Part shown: positions 26,762-37,983 of the stretch, in pieces
Numbering within the stretch: the first letter of the stretch is position 1
Layout: each line of letters starts with the position of its first letter
The notes under the pieces: model-generated
What the model saw: only the letters and a program-made list of their open reading frames with translations
Told to the model about the DNA's origin: nothing
Databases searched by the model: none
Program-made: the position numbers and the translations under genes
From: Plantago ovata
Lineage: Eukaryota; Streptophyta; Magnoliopsida; Lamiales; Plantaginaceae
Direction of reading: 5' to 3'
DNA length: 64,000 nucleotides
NCBI GenBank assembly: GCA_028274465.1
Contig: CM051456.1
Span: forward strand, 17,387,745 to 17,451,744

Positions 26762-27040
26762 ATGTCTCAGCAAAACCAGCCTCCCGTAGATGACAAGCAA
26801 ACTACGCGGCCTGTGAATCCTCCGGTGCAATACTTTCCAGTCGACATCGTTATCGGGAGTGTCCATGTCACTATGATGGTCGATTTATCGAATCCCACAA
26901 GTGTTGCTGCTGCACCACCTGTTCGGACACAATCAACACTGAATCCCTATGCCGAGCCTTTCGTGCCCAAAAGAATTTATCAGACCGAGACGATGAGGGC
27001 ACGACTCCTAGAAATTCTGCACCAGTCAGCTGCGTCTTGA
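26762..27040 (+). CDS. Small PAM2-motif protein, 92 aa, single exon
   Basis: Residues 58-69 read STLNPYAEPFVP, an exact fit to the PAM2 pattern S-x-L-N-x-x-A-x-x-F-x-P, which binds the MLLE domain of poly(A)-binding protein. In plants this motif is known from CID/ERD15-type proteins, but the rest of this protein does not resemble them. It has a polar N-terminus (residues 1-22), a hydrophobic patch VDIVIGSVHVTMMVDL (27-42), then PAM2 and a basic C-terminal helix-like MRARLLEIL. The start MSQQNQ was preferred over an in-frame upstream Met because it fits plant start context (GCGGCCATG) and the TATA-to-ATG distance. PABP binding and a role in mRNA translation or decay are inferred only from the motif. 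Oriented opposite to its DUF674 neighbours. Confidence 0.72.
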   Translation: MSQQNQPPVDDKQTTRPVNPPVQYFPVDIVIGSVHVTMMVDLSNPTSVAAAPPVRTQSTLNPYAEPFVPKRIYQTETMRARLLEILHQSAAS

Positions 27041-27324
27041 AGAATAGATGACGACTTGACTCGACTTGAAGAAATTAGTTTATGATGATTAATAATTATT
27101 TTGTTAGATTAGTACCACCACAGCAGAACAGACTGAGTACTCTCCTTCGTTGAGTTATTATTTGTGTTTTGTTTATTTAAGTATTATATTTATTATTATA
27201 ATTATAATTGTTCAGATAATTGAATGGCTATGATCCTGTTTTTTGAATTTGTGCTGGTCCATTATAGTTGTAGTTGCGTGATTTCCTTCCCCCTAATTTC
27301 TTTGTCAGCTAGAATTGTTCATTC

Positions 27325-28027
27325 ATGGATCCTTCAGAGAGAAAGAGTAACATTGTAGAAGTAGTCATCTCTGATCAATCCCACGAACAAACGGAACCTG
27401 TTTCTAGGAATGTCACAGGTGAAGATACAGGTCAGTGAATGTTTAAGCTAGTTATAACTGATCAACTTCAGTTCAAAAAAGCATGCAGATTCATATACAA
27501 GTTTCTTAAGCTGTTTAGTATTAATTTTTCAGGAGAGGTGAATGATCCTCCTCAAAGCAAAGAAATTCCTGAATCATTCCAGGAAACGGATGAACCTCAT
27601 CCAGAGATTGTCACAGGTTAATTGTTTAAGCTTGCTAGTATCTTTAGTCTAATTTATTTCTACAATGAACATACATATGCTAATGTCTTAAGCTATTAAA
27701 TTAAATGTGCAGAAGAGGATCATCCTTCTCTAATGTATCCTCGATATATTGAAATTTATGAGGAATCTGTTCCGGGGACAGAGGAAGCAACAGGTGAATT
27801 CTTTGAGCTTGCTAGCACACTTTTATGTTGTGATTGGAAAACTCTCCTATTAATCAACTTAATAGAATTACAATCGGAGGAGCAAACTCTAACACTCTCG
27901 TCTATTACAACGGTGAACTCTTTCTCACTCTTTTTCTCTCTTCTTCTATCTGTCTGTTTTTGTGTGTGTTCAACTGAATGAACCGTGCTTGCCTTTTATA
28001 GGCACTTCTCCAACTGCTCAACTGTGA
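27325..28027 (+). CDS. Four-exon small acidic protein of unknown function, about 98 aa
   Basis: Exons 27325-27430, 27533-27616, 27713-27793 and 28002-28027. Every junction is phase 1 (ACA G|GT ... AG|xx), so the inner exons (84 and 81 bases) are symmetric and could be skipped or duplicated without a frameshift. Each exon is Glu/Asp/Pro-rich and ends in a similar Val/Ala-Thr (RNVTGEDT, PEIVT, EEAT). The last exon encodes TSPTAQL and a TGA. An alternative donor 12 bases earlier in exon 1 (27418) is also in phase. The exon model is inferred from consensus splice sites and phase agreement; no homology is recognised. A pyrimidine tract and CAG sit just upstream of the ATG (27308), so a 5'-UTR exon is likely. 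Confidence 0.5.
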
Positions 28028-28338
28028 CATTGAATTGGTAGAAACCAATTCATCCTTAGAAAGCAAGGACTGAGGCTATCATAGTGGGAAGATCAGCAAC
28101 ACTTGGTTCAATTAGTTGCGGAATAATCATGCAACTAATTGAGCCAGCAACATATACTATGATATATCTAAGGGGGCTTATAGTCCAAATTAGATTTTCA
28201 CATGAACAGTTAATATTAAAAGAAAGATAGTAGTATTAGTAGTAGTAATCTAAGAATCTAAAACTCTACCAGCAAGGTCATGACTCATAATGCAATAACT
28301 AAAAGCACTTGGATAAAACTACCATACGCAAATGCCAT

Positions 28339-29246
28339 TCAACGTATACATTTTTCCAGCATCTCACCCACGTTCTTCGACTGATTATCCTCTTTCGCAG
28401 CATCATTATCACCACTAGCAGCTTGTTGAACCAGTTCCTCCTTCACAATAACCACCGGTTCATCAATTTTCGGGAGGAAAATTTCCGTCAGCACCTGCTT
28501 AGAGTGCAAAGAAGCCTTCAGCAATTTCACCGCCTACATAAACAAATATTAACAATTAATCACTCAATTCGCAAACAACACGTAAACACAATCTAAAACA
28601 GCACTAAACATGCCTCAGCGTAACCGAAATCGACAATCTTCTCCTGCAAAACGCTCACATCCTTTACACTAAACCTGTTAAGCAAAGTAATGCACGAAAC
28701 AGTCGACATAGGCGACACTTCCAGATTATCCGTCACCATATACGTCACAGCGTCCTTCACAAACCCTCCCCCTTTCCCCGCTGTAACCGGCGGAGCCGCA
28801 TAATTGACCTCTCTGTCCATCTTCCGATCACAATTAGAAGTAGGGCAAGGCGTGCCAGGATCATCAGTAACCCATGCAATTGAATAACTACTGCCGCTGC
28901 ATTTATCGCACTTGTAGAACTTCTTTTGGTAAGCAGCAACGCCGTTGAGCTTCAGCATTGGGACAGAACAAGCGCAGGGTTTGAGAATCGGATTGAGAAG
29001 AGAGAGCCTGGAGTGTTGAGGTAAAATGTAGGAGTCGTGGAGGTTTTCGATGCTGGTGTAGAGGTTGGAGACTGAACCAACCATTTCATCATGTTCTCGG
29101 ACTAGGCTGATTACAGTGGCGATTGGGAGAGAAAGTAAGTGGAAGAGGAAATCGACGGTTTCTTTGCGAGCCTCTGCGAATAGGACACGGTTGGATTTGG
29201 TGTCGAATAAGAGCCTCATACTTCCGGCGAATGTTGCGGCAGCCAT
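28339..29246 (-). CDS. DUF674-family protein, copy C, 275 aa, intact
   Basis: Exon 1 is 28614-29246 and exon 2 is 28339-28533, joined in phase 0 after DFGYAE. The donor is GAG|GCATGT, a GC rather than GT donor; the acceptor is TAG. The core is typical: MRLLFDTKSNRVLFAEARKE, DFLFHLLSLPIATVISLV, AVTYMVTDNLEVSPMSTVSCITLL and AVKLLKASLHSKQVLTEIFLPKI. The paired-Cys module is present but altered: Cys113-x2-Cys116, then Cys134-x4-Cys139 with a longer loop. The C-terminal tail (about 40 residues) is acidic and polar. Closest to A and B in exon structure and in lacking the long acidic insert seen in D-F. Confidence 0.87.
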
Positions 29247-29383
29247 TTTGTGAATTTTGGGGAAATGAACTGTCAGTGGTTTGCTAGGGTTTTATGATGA
29301 TGGTGTTAGCCCGAACCAGAAACAACCGCTTTATCATATGGGTATTTTCGGTAGTTTCAACAAATTGTCTTTAATTTACGAAT

Positions 29384-30707
29384 ATTGCTAATTCTAGGAC
29401 AAAATTTGACATTTTACAAAAAAGTTCAACAATTTGAAAAAACTGCAAAAAAGAACCCATATCATAAATAACACTTATTGAGATGGATAACATGGAAACA
29501 CTTAAAAAACATTACAACATGAGCGACAATTATCATGATAATGAAGACGATTATGTATAGATATGTTTTTAAAATGTTGAATATTGTATACCCGACTTAT
29601 CCATATCATCGCACTTTATATGTATGACTACTCCATATCATTGAATTTTAAAAAGATTTATCAACGAACATGAAGTTTAACTGCGAGCTATGAATTGCCC
29701 ACAAAATTGTAGGCAGCTCACCAGAGCTGCCTCTATTTTCTTGGGCAGCTCAACTGCTCAACTGCGAGCTGCCCATGAAATGGGAGACAACTCTTTAGTG
29801 AGCTGCCTCCAATTTCATGGGCATCTCTTCAAAGCGATGCCCATGAAAACGTGGGCACGTCCATAATTAAATAGTCGTATTTGATTAATTCGGTCTAAAT
29901 TTTTGATAATTTTGACCATTTAAAAGCCAATAAAGTATATTAATTTAAGAAACAAAGTGATATAATGCATGATGTGAGGTATGCTAATACTTTAGAACAT
30001 AATACTTGGTATAAAAGCAATATAAATTCAAACTAAATTTACTAATAATTGATGTACTCACCGCACTTTTATCAAATATATACTTAACTACATTAAACGA
30101 AAAATACCACCGAAAATCAATAAAAAAAAAAATTAATTTTCGACCCAAGGGTGCCTACGAAACGACTGGCAACCCTTATAGGGTCTGCCCGTCGTTTGGT
30201 AGGCAGTCCCATAAAGGGGCTGCCCATATCTGGGCAGCAACCCCTAAATGGGGCGAAATCCTCCCCATTTTTTGGGCGAATTTTTGGTGTTTTCTTGGTA
30301 TTTATTAAATTGAACCAAAAAAAAAATAAAAATTAAAACTAAGCTTGAACGATTGAATTTGCCTGATTTTTCAAGGTTATTCAATGATTTGAAATTAAGT
30401 GTTTGAAGAAGGATTTGAATAATTTGTTACAAAATTTTAATACTTTTGGGAGATTCCGGTGTTTTGTTGCTACTTATTGAATTAAACGGAAAAAAATTAA
30501 ACTAAGCTTGAGCGGTTGAATTTGTCGGATTCTTCAATGAGTTGAAATTAAGCGTTTGAAAAAGACTAGACGAGTTTGAGTTAGGATTGTAATAGTTTGT
30601 TAGAAATTTTAATACTTTTAGGACCTTTCTGTAATTTATCTAAATTATGGACCTTTTTGTAAAAAAAAATTGTCCTAGATTTTGCAAAATTATCCTAGAT
30701 TTAGCAT
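29384..30707. mobile_element. Non-autonomous DNA transposon with TIRs and internal GGCAGC palindromes
   Basis: The left end TTGCTAATTCTAGGACAAAA and the inverted right end (from AATGCTAAATCTAGGATAAT) match over the terminal tens of bases, including a shared ACAAAAA(A/G)GT stretch. Inside, 29690-29870 and 30150-30290 are rich in GGCAGCTC/GAGCTGCC and GGCAG/CTGCCC inverted words unlike the AT-rich surroundings. No coding region. The TSD was not resolved, so the superfamily (Mutator-like or other) is open. Confidence 0.6.
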
Positions 30708-31897
30708 TATCTTTTTGAAAGATAAGTTAGTAAATTTGAATTATTAAATGAAAGGTATTTATAAAAAAACTACTTAAAACTTAAACTTGTGAAAATAGTG
30801 TTTTTTTAAGAAGAAATGGTTTATATTGATAACCAAAAAAGAGGAGCCACTGCTCAATAGAGTTACACATGATAAGTCACCGCATAGCGCAAAAAAGAAA
30901 CAAACTGTGTGACTAGCCAAAAAAAAGGTCTGAGAAGGAAAAATAACTGAGCGAAAAAACTACAGAAAAAGCAAAATACATCGAACAAACTTGTTTGCAA
31001 ACCTAATTTTTTGAACAAAATCAACAAAAATATTGTGCTTCAATTTTGTGCAAATGTAAAGGTAAGAATAATAAGATTATTTATCATATAAGAATCATAA
31101 GATTATTTATCGTATACAGTATAATATGCTCTAAATGCTCTCTTGTTTATGTTTTCTATGAAAGTAAATACATGTCTACACACACGGCAACAAGCAACAC
31201 AGACACACCCTTTACAGTTTACATTACCTTGCATAATATATTAGAATACTCTTTACATTAACCTACACAATATATTATAGAATACTCTTTACATTAACAG
31301 ACACAATATATTAGAGAATAGTATAGTATACCCTATTAAGTAATAACACAAGTATCATCACTTCAGTGCAAATTTTTATAGAGATCATCATTCATCCTCC
31401 AACCATTCCTCTATTCACTAACATTTCTTAGTATAAAAGGCCATGTACTAGCTATGTACATCCAACATAAAATATTTCTTTTCAAACCATCAGATCTAGA
31501 ATTGTTTTCCTCCTATACTTCACTCAAACTCAAGAAACAAGCCCATCAATTCGTAAAAAGTGAATTTAAGGATGAATATCTCTCCAAATGTTAGTAAAAA
31601 GAATGAATTGTGTAACATGATTTGTTCGGTCGAGATATATATGTTCCAAATGCAATCTCAATATTGGCCTATGCGGCATGTTCAACCGCATAGGGCCCCG
31701 AAATTTTAGAGCTTCAAAGTTTATAATTTGGTTATATAGATAGTATATAATTAAGATGCAAAACATACATAGTTAGATTGGTTCCTGCTCGTTTGTTTGT
31801 AACTATGTTTGTTTCTGAACAGTACTTTGTAATACCGGAGATCATGCGGGGTGTAAATTCAACTGGTCAAAAACCTATATTACACCTCGTTTTTAAC
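30708..31897. other. Intergenic, with a promoter-like TATA and short ORF near its end
   Basis: Mostly AT-rich filler. TATAAAAGG at about 31433 is followed by an untranslated-leader-like stretch and a 45-codon ORF from 31573. CCTATGCGG and CCGCATAGG (about 31671-31697) form a perfect 9-bp stem. Not strong enough for a gene call. Confidence 0.35.
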
Positions 31898-31982
31898 TTT
31901 TGCATTTACAAAATATGAGCAGGGCCTGGTCAATCGACAAAGCTCGACCCAACCCAAATTTGACATTGCTCATCCACCATAC
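31898..31982. repeat. Direct repeat, copy 1 (about 85 bp)
   Basis: Shares ACAAAATATG, GGGCCTGGTCAATC, ACCCAAAT and CCACCATAC with 33077-33164 in the same orientation and order. Confidence 0.7.
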
Positions 31983-32001
31983 CAATTTACTTAAATAATA
32001 T

Positions 32002-33044
32002 TTAGGGTGAATTATAAATTAGTGATGTTCCCAATAGTTTCTTTCATATTAGTGATACATTGAAAAGTTATTGCAAATTAGTGATTAAATATGTGTTGAC
32101 TATTATAACCTTCTTTTATTTTAGTAACTAATCTAATAATAATTATGTAATTTTAATAATCTCTTACTAATTTTCTAATTAAACAAGGATCCCTTTTAAG
32201 ATTATTTACTATACTAGTATATATATAATTATTAGCTTGATGATACCTTCTAGAATCTTTCACGCACGGCAGCTTCTCTTCATGTGTAGTAAAATTCGCG
32301 AAGAATCAACATTTTCAAGCATCTCAATTTTAAATTACTAACTACAAGCAACAATATTCGGGGAAGCATCCCAAGGCTTACTATTAGCTTTTGATTTTCG
32401 TAGTGGGTTCTATCCCACCCTTTAATTTTTTAAAGCATCCCCTTATTGATGTAGGTTAAATTCACATAGCACAAACATCTATTAACAAGGTAATGTTAGA
32501 CTTTTTTACTCTTGCTTTAGATTGGTTTTGTAGAGACTATGTTACTTGTTATTACGATAATTGAATGGTTGTTTTTATTGTTCCAAATATGACGCTTGAA
32601 GTTTAATGATGGTGCATGTGGACGTGATGAGATGGTTTTGGCTGCTAAGTTTACAAAATTGCATAGAGACTAGAGTATATATGTTCTAATAATACTCACG
32701 AGAGGGTGTGAAATAAATTTGTAGGTGATACATGAATGATGAAATATCATTCCTGTAGAAAAAATGGAAGAAGATGCCACCGATAATGGAAAAGTGGTTG
32801 GATTTTTATACATGATACTTGATTTGATTGGAATTAGTTTGGTTTGACGGAGAGATTCAAGTATTGTTGTGAGATGATGAGGTTTGTTAGATAAAATTTA
32901 GGAGTAAAGTTAACAATTTAAATACTAAAATTAGTAGAATCACTAATTTGTAAATAAGTTTTAACTAAATTGTAATAAAAAAATTAGGTCACACTAATTT
33001 GACATAAATAATTAAAAGTATCACTAATTTATAATTATTCCTAA
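32002..33044. mobile_element. TIR element, about 1.04 kb, no coding capacity
   Basis: The left end TTAGGGTGAATTATAAATTA and the inverted right end TTAGGAATAATTATAAATTA are clear terminal inverted repeats continuing into AGTGAT. It sits between two direct repeats of flanking sequence. The TSD is ambiguous (TA possible). Confidence 0.65.
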
Positions 33045-33076
33045 TATGGGTTATGGATCGTATTATGCTCTTTAGC

Positions 33077-33164
33077 TTTTGCTATGTACAAAATATGGGC
33101 TGGGCCTGGTCAATCAACTAATCTCAACATGACCCAAATCTGAAATTGCTCAGCCCACCATACT
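33077..33164. repeat. Direct repeat, copy 2
   Basis: Partner of 31898-31982, on the other side of the TIR element. Confidence 0.7.
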
Positions 33165-33441
33165 GATTCGTTTTCCTTAAATTATAATTTGTATATTGTT
33201 CAGTATTAGTGATATTAGATAAAGATAGTGTTCTTGAGTTCGAGGTTGGTGATGGAGTGTTCGACGCTGGTCGTATATATAGTACCCTGCCGTACACTTT
33301 GATTGGTCTTATAGTACCTACCATACACTTTGATTTGCTCGTGCTCGTGAAGATAACGTTGATGAGGTCGTGTAGTACGTACTTTGATTTTGAGAGAATT
33401 TTCATTTTCAATGTGAAATCGATTTCTTGGACAAAGTTTTG

Positions 33442-33447
<6 letters not shown>

Positions 33448-33500
<53 letters not shown>
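33448..33500. repeat. (AT)n microsatellite followed by poly(T)
   Basis: Pure AT run and a T tract. Confidence 0.95.
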
Positions 33501-33508
<8 letters not shown>

Positions 33509-34517
33509 TTTTAAATAAGAAAATGATATCTAAATCGAATGGGATTTCCTAAACAAATAAAGAGATTCTTATTTCATATAAAAACCTACTAGGAGTTTGT
33601 TTCTAATTAATAAAAACTCTATAAAATCTGAAAATTATTATTATAATAATAATGTTTGTACACCCACCGAAAAATGAAATCAATCTTATAATGTCCCCAA
33701 TAATGCCTATGGTTAACTTTCTATATTGAAATCAATTTTGAGGTAAATCTTGGAGAAACCATAAAGAAAAGCCAATAATTCGGCATAAGTGATATATTTG
33801 TTGACATCTTTTTTTTATGAAGTGTTATTTGAAATATGAATACTTCATACTTTAATCTTAAAGTTTCAATATATTTTATGTTTTTAAAGAATTTAAATGT
33901 AAAAAAAAATTACTGGACGGAAAGAGTATATAACAATGAAATATTAAAATATTATACTGGCCTACTGCAATCGTTGCAAGTTGCAACTCCTAGATGCACT
34001 AATTAGAGGACATTCCGGCCTATTTTTAAATATCCATATTGATTGCTTTGATGGTGAAAGTCTTGTGAACTCTATTTGAAGGGTATGCTTGACTCATCAA
34101 TTGTATGCGATCTCTACCTGGCCCCAAAGCTTATATAGGCAGTTAGGCCGACAGGTATGCCGATGCCGTTAAAGTTTAAAGGGACATACCCTTTAAAAAG
34201 TACCAACAAAATTACAAAGCTAACTGATATCGAAGGCCAAAGGATGAGATGAGCCGCCATCGTTTCAATTCTTAAACCGACTAGGTCAGCAGAATGCCCT
34301 TATATGCGTCCAGGGGAAAGAAAAAAAAAAAAATGAACATACTAAGGAGTTTCGTTTTCTAGGATCGATAACAAAGACACAATGGATCTGCATACTGCAA
34401 ATGCATACAATTAAGTTTCAAGCATAGAATTGCAGTACTTCACGTCCCGAACAACCCAAAATGGAATGCTAGCAGAACCAAAATGCGTTACCAGCTTCAC
34501 CTTATATATGATTCCTT

Positions 34518-35393
34518 TCAAATATTGTTGATGAAGACTTCAGTCAGTACCTCCCTAGAATGCAAAGATGCATTCAGCAGCATCAGTGCCTACGATCAAT
34601 ACAGAGCAAATACGAAGTATAAGAATTAATTAAGTGACTCAAAAAGTATACCTCTTTCATGCCTATATGAACATCCATTTCCTGCAGAACAGAAACATCA
34701 TTGACTTTAAACTCTTTCAGCAATGCGAAGACTGAAATGGCGGACAAAGGCTTAACAACCAGATCATCCATCACCATGTACTCTGTCACTCCGTTCACAA
34801 ATACAACTTCAATAATAGGGGAGGGGGGAACAAGTTCCATTTTTGATGTCATTCGACGGTTGCAGTTGGGGCAAAGTGCGCGCATATCTGTAGAATAACC
34901 AGAATTCGTACACTCTGGGCACTTGCAAAAGTGAGCTGTATTGTCAAAGTCATCGTCATCATCTTCTTCATCATCGTCTTCCACTTCCTCATCATAATCA
35001 TCATCATCATCATCATCACTATCTTCTTCATCATCATTATCAGCATATAATCATCATCTTCATCTTCGTCATCATCACTAGCATCAAGATCACCATTTTT
35101 GTGAAAAACCAAGAGAGGATTTTTCACACCTGATAACCTAATAGGTTCTAAAAGGACTTTCTTGCTCTGTCCAGGTTGGACATAATTTTCATTCAATGTT
35201 TGGATGCTCTCGTACTCGTTCCCCAATCCGCCTGACATTCCTAGATCTCGCACCATCCCGACAACAGTTGACATTGGCAGAGACATTATGCCAAAGAGGA
35301 AATCCACACAATGACACAATCATTGCCAGCCTCGGCATATATCACTTTGTTTGTTGCAGAGTTGATCAATAGCTTCATCTTGATTTCTTCCAT
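34518..35393 (-). pseudogene. DUF674-family copy D, two frameshifts
   Basis: Exon 1 is 34652-35393 and exon 2 is 34518-34589, with the usual phase-0 intron after HIGMKE. It starts MEEIKMKLLINSATNKVIYAEAGND; the frame is then broken by an apparent 8-base insertion (TGTGTCAT-like duplication) around 35310-35320 before CVDFLFGIMSLPMSTVVGM. A second shift near 35045, inside the GAT/GAA repeat tract, separates DASDDDEDEDDDY from the acidic run leading to CKCPECTNSGYS and CPNCNRRMTS. The ending VTEYMVMDDLVVKPLSAIS and the exon 2 ALMLLNASLHSREVLTEVFINNI are intact. It belongs to the acidic-insert group with E and F. Probably dead, unless either shift is an assembly error in low-complexity sequence. 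Confidence 0.85.
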
Positions 35394-35605
35394 AATCTTG
35401 GTTCCTACTACCTATCGTTTACTACCTAGGTCCTGAAAATTTAGAGGAAGATGCACAGTTTTAATCAAATTGAATGTATCATTATCAGGAACTGTAAGGA
35501 GTTCTCTAAATATCCATGGGGCATGGGCAAACACTAGCAATATGGTTTTCAACATAATGAATAGGATGCTCGTTTCACATATTAGTAGCTAATAGTTCAA
35601 CTATA

Positions 35606-35878
35606 AGAGCAGTCTATCCATAAACCAAAAATGGTTCGTAGGACTATAGGAGCAAACAAGAAATAAAAATGGTTTTGGATGCTTGTATCCATGAACCAAA
35701 AATGGTTCATAGCCACAAAAAAAAAAGAGGAGGAGGCTGAACTAGGAGGAAATGGGTTAGTCCAAATTAGTTTATGGATACCAAGTTACATTTGGTTTAT
35801 GTTCACAAAACACTATTTCATGAACCGAATTGTGAACCATGGCACAATTTTATTTTTGTTCATGGATAAGGGTGCTCT
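35606..35878. mobile_element. MITE with AGAGCA terminal inverted repeats
   Basis: The left AGAGCAGTCTATCCATAAAC and the inverted right AGAGCACCCTTATCCATGAA match. The inside repeats AACCAAAAATGGTTC palindromes. Same terminal type as 12868-13162. Non-coding. Confidence 0.65.
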
Positions 35879-36606
35879 AAGATACTTACAAGCATTGTTA
35901 TTAGTTATACAAAACATTACCTCTAGATCCATAAAATAAAATAAAAATGTAAATTTTTTTTTTATATAATAGTAATTTCAAATTTTCACTTTCTATAGAC
36001 TGTCCTAAAATTTATACACCACCAACTACGAATGAAAACGGAAAAACAGGTAATCCATATTCCATAACAACGATAATAAGTTTCGTCTTTCATGAAATAA
36101 AGGAGATTATTTTATTGAAGAAGGGGAAAAATAGATTTAATGAAATTCTGTTATATAGTGTATTGCTGAAGTTTCAGCAAGAAGTACGGAACTTGCAAGG
36201 TTCTGGAAATGGAAGTAGAAAGACTGTAGTTAACACAGCGGAAGAGACAACTTATATTTCGCCATTGTTGGAATTCCGACTTTCAGTTTCACCAAAACAA
36301 AACTCAATTTCGGAAATTAGAACTCGACAAGTGGGGAGGGTTTATTTCAGTAGTTGGGCCAAAAAAGTGGGCTTTCCCTTAATTAAAGGACCTCAATTCT
36401 GACATACCCGCGCAGAAAATACTTATGTATGTCGACTGGGTTTATGTTTCATGTAACCCAAATTTTATTACATGAATTTAAGAAAAAAGAAAAAAAATAC
36501 ATTTTGTGTTGAGTCGTGGGCTCTTGAAAGTGGGCGAATTTAAACTTGAAAACTTAAAACCATATGAGATGAAGGGAGAATTAAAATTTGTAAATAGAAA
36601 AAATAA

Positions 36607-36847
36607 TACTTCCTCCATTTCTTTACAAAGTTTGTAAAGTAAATATTCATCGCGAACTTTGACCACGTATAACTTTTAAATTAAGCTATATCAATATAAA
36701 TTAAAAATTGATTATGAAAATATACTCCATTTAATTTCATGATATAATTTTATTATATTTTTCTCTAATGTGATTTAGGAGTTATACGTGGTCAAAGGTC
36801 ACGATGAATAGTCCTTTTAAAAACTTTGTAATGAAATGGAGGAAGTA
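36607..36847. mobile_element. Stowaway-like MITE
   Basis: TACTTCCTCCATTTCTTTAC at the left is mirrored by AATGGAGGAAGTA at the right. GAACTTTGACCACGTATAAC is mirrored by GTTATACGTGGTCAAAGGTC. TA borders. Confidence 0.88.
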
Positions 36848-37049
36848 CAACATGAATGATTTAACTCGCGTAAGATCTCTTACATAACTCTCGAATCTTA
36901 AAATAATGTGTAGTATCTGAAATGTAACATGATATACAGAATGAAACTTAAATAACTTTGCTTGAGGTATGATCACAGGTCTATGGCCTCCCTCCCCTCA
37001 CCACTCTAGTAGCTCAACTTCACACCTTAAACAGCCATGACATCAGGTT

Positions 37050-37291
37050 CTATCTTCCGGTACAGACAGTGTAACTCGGTAGCAGATTGGCTAGCTAGCA
37101 AATGGAGTGGATACAGCAGGACCTAGTTTGTTGATAAACTATGAACTTATGACTAGTAGGCAGTCCATTTTGGTTTTTGATGACTGTCCCGGTTGGCTTA
37201 AGACTTACTACTATGCACATAGGGATCTAGTTTCTAGTTCAGCTCGGTTTGTGTCTGTTCAGCAGCACGCTTTTATGACTGTTACTACGTA
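37050..37291 (+). pseudogene. Fragment of a LINE RNase H C-terminus
   Basis: One frame reads RQCNSVADWLASKWSG, the end-of-domain pattern of plant LINE RNase H (RVT_3), then a stop. A shifted frame continues as FDDCPGWLKTYYYAHRDL, typical of the tail after that domain. No RT lies nearby. Small, decayed remnant. Confidence 0.4.
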
Positions 37292-37983
37292 AATTATCTA
37301 TCAATGCAGTATGAAGATTTCCAAAAAAAACTCAGCAAATTGTAGAGGCTGGATTTCACCATTTAAATTTGTTACATCCATCATTTTCGTCTGAGTATAG
37401 ATAATTGCAATATTTTTTTGTTGCATCCCATATGGTGTAATCGTACTGCATTATTAACGGAAACTGAAGCAAGATGGGCTTTCATCCAACATCTCCAAGA
37501 CATCGGGTCTAAACCGATATAGGGTGGTAAATCATAAACCTAATTGATATCCTGTTCCAGCTTATCGTAATCAAGATTAATTAGATCGAAACTACCAATG
37601 TACCAAGTGGCAGTGGTCTTCTTATCCCTGTAGGCTGTAGCATCAATGATAGCTCCCTAGTTTCACATAAATCTAACATAGTTGGAACTAGCTTCACCCA
37701 TACAAAGTAGAGGGAGTGATGATGATACTCTGTTGATCAGCAGCGTGTTATCTAATTATAGCCGGACTGAGTTTTTTTACTAACAGTAACAGTAGAGAGT
37801 CTAGAGAAAAATGGAAAACTGCATAGCATACTGCAATGCGTACAACTTCTATTTTACGATAACATACTACTACTACTACTTACGGGCTAGGTGTATTAAT
37901 TCCATTACTTCATTTGCCAAAACAGAATTCAGACAAGAAGACCGAACATCCTCAACCTTCAATACCTTGCGAATTCCGATCAC

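Noticed and set aside
29700..29870. Possible CRISPR-like spaced repeats (GGCAGC words)
   Set aside because: Units are irregular, palindromic and inside a TIR element of a plant genome; no array periodicity.
33834..33930. Another Stowaway MITE suggested by ACGGAAAGAGTAT
   Set aside because: Only one end resembles the terminal repeat; no partner end found nearby.
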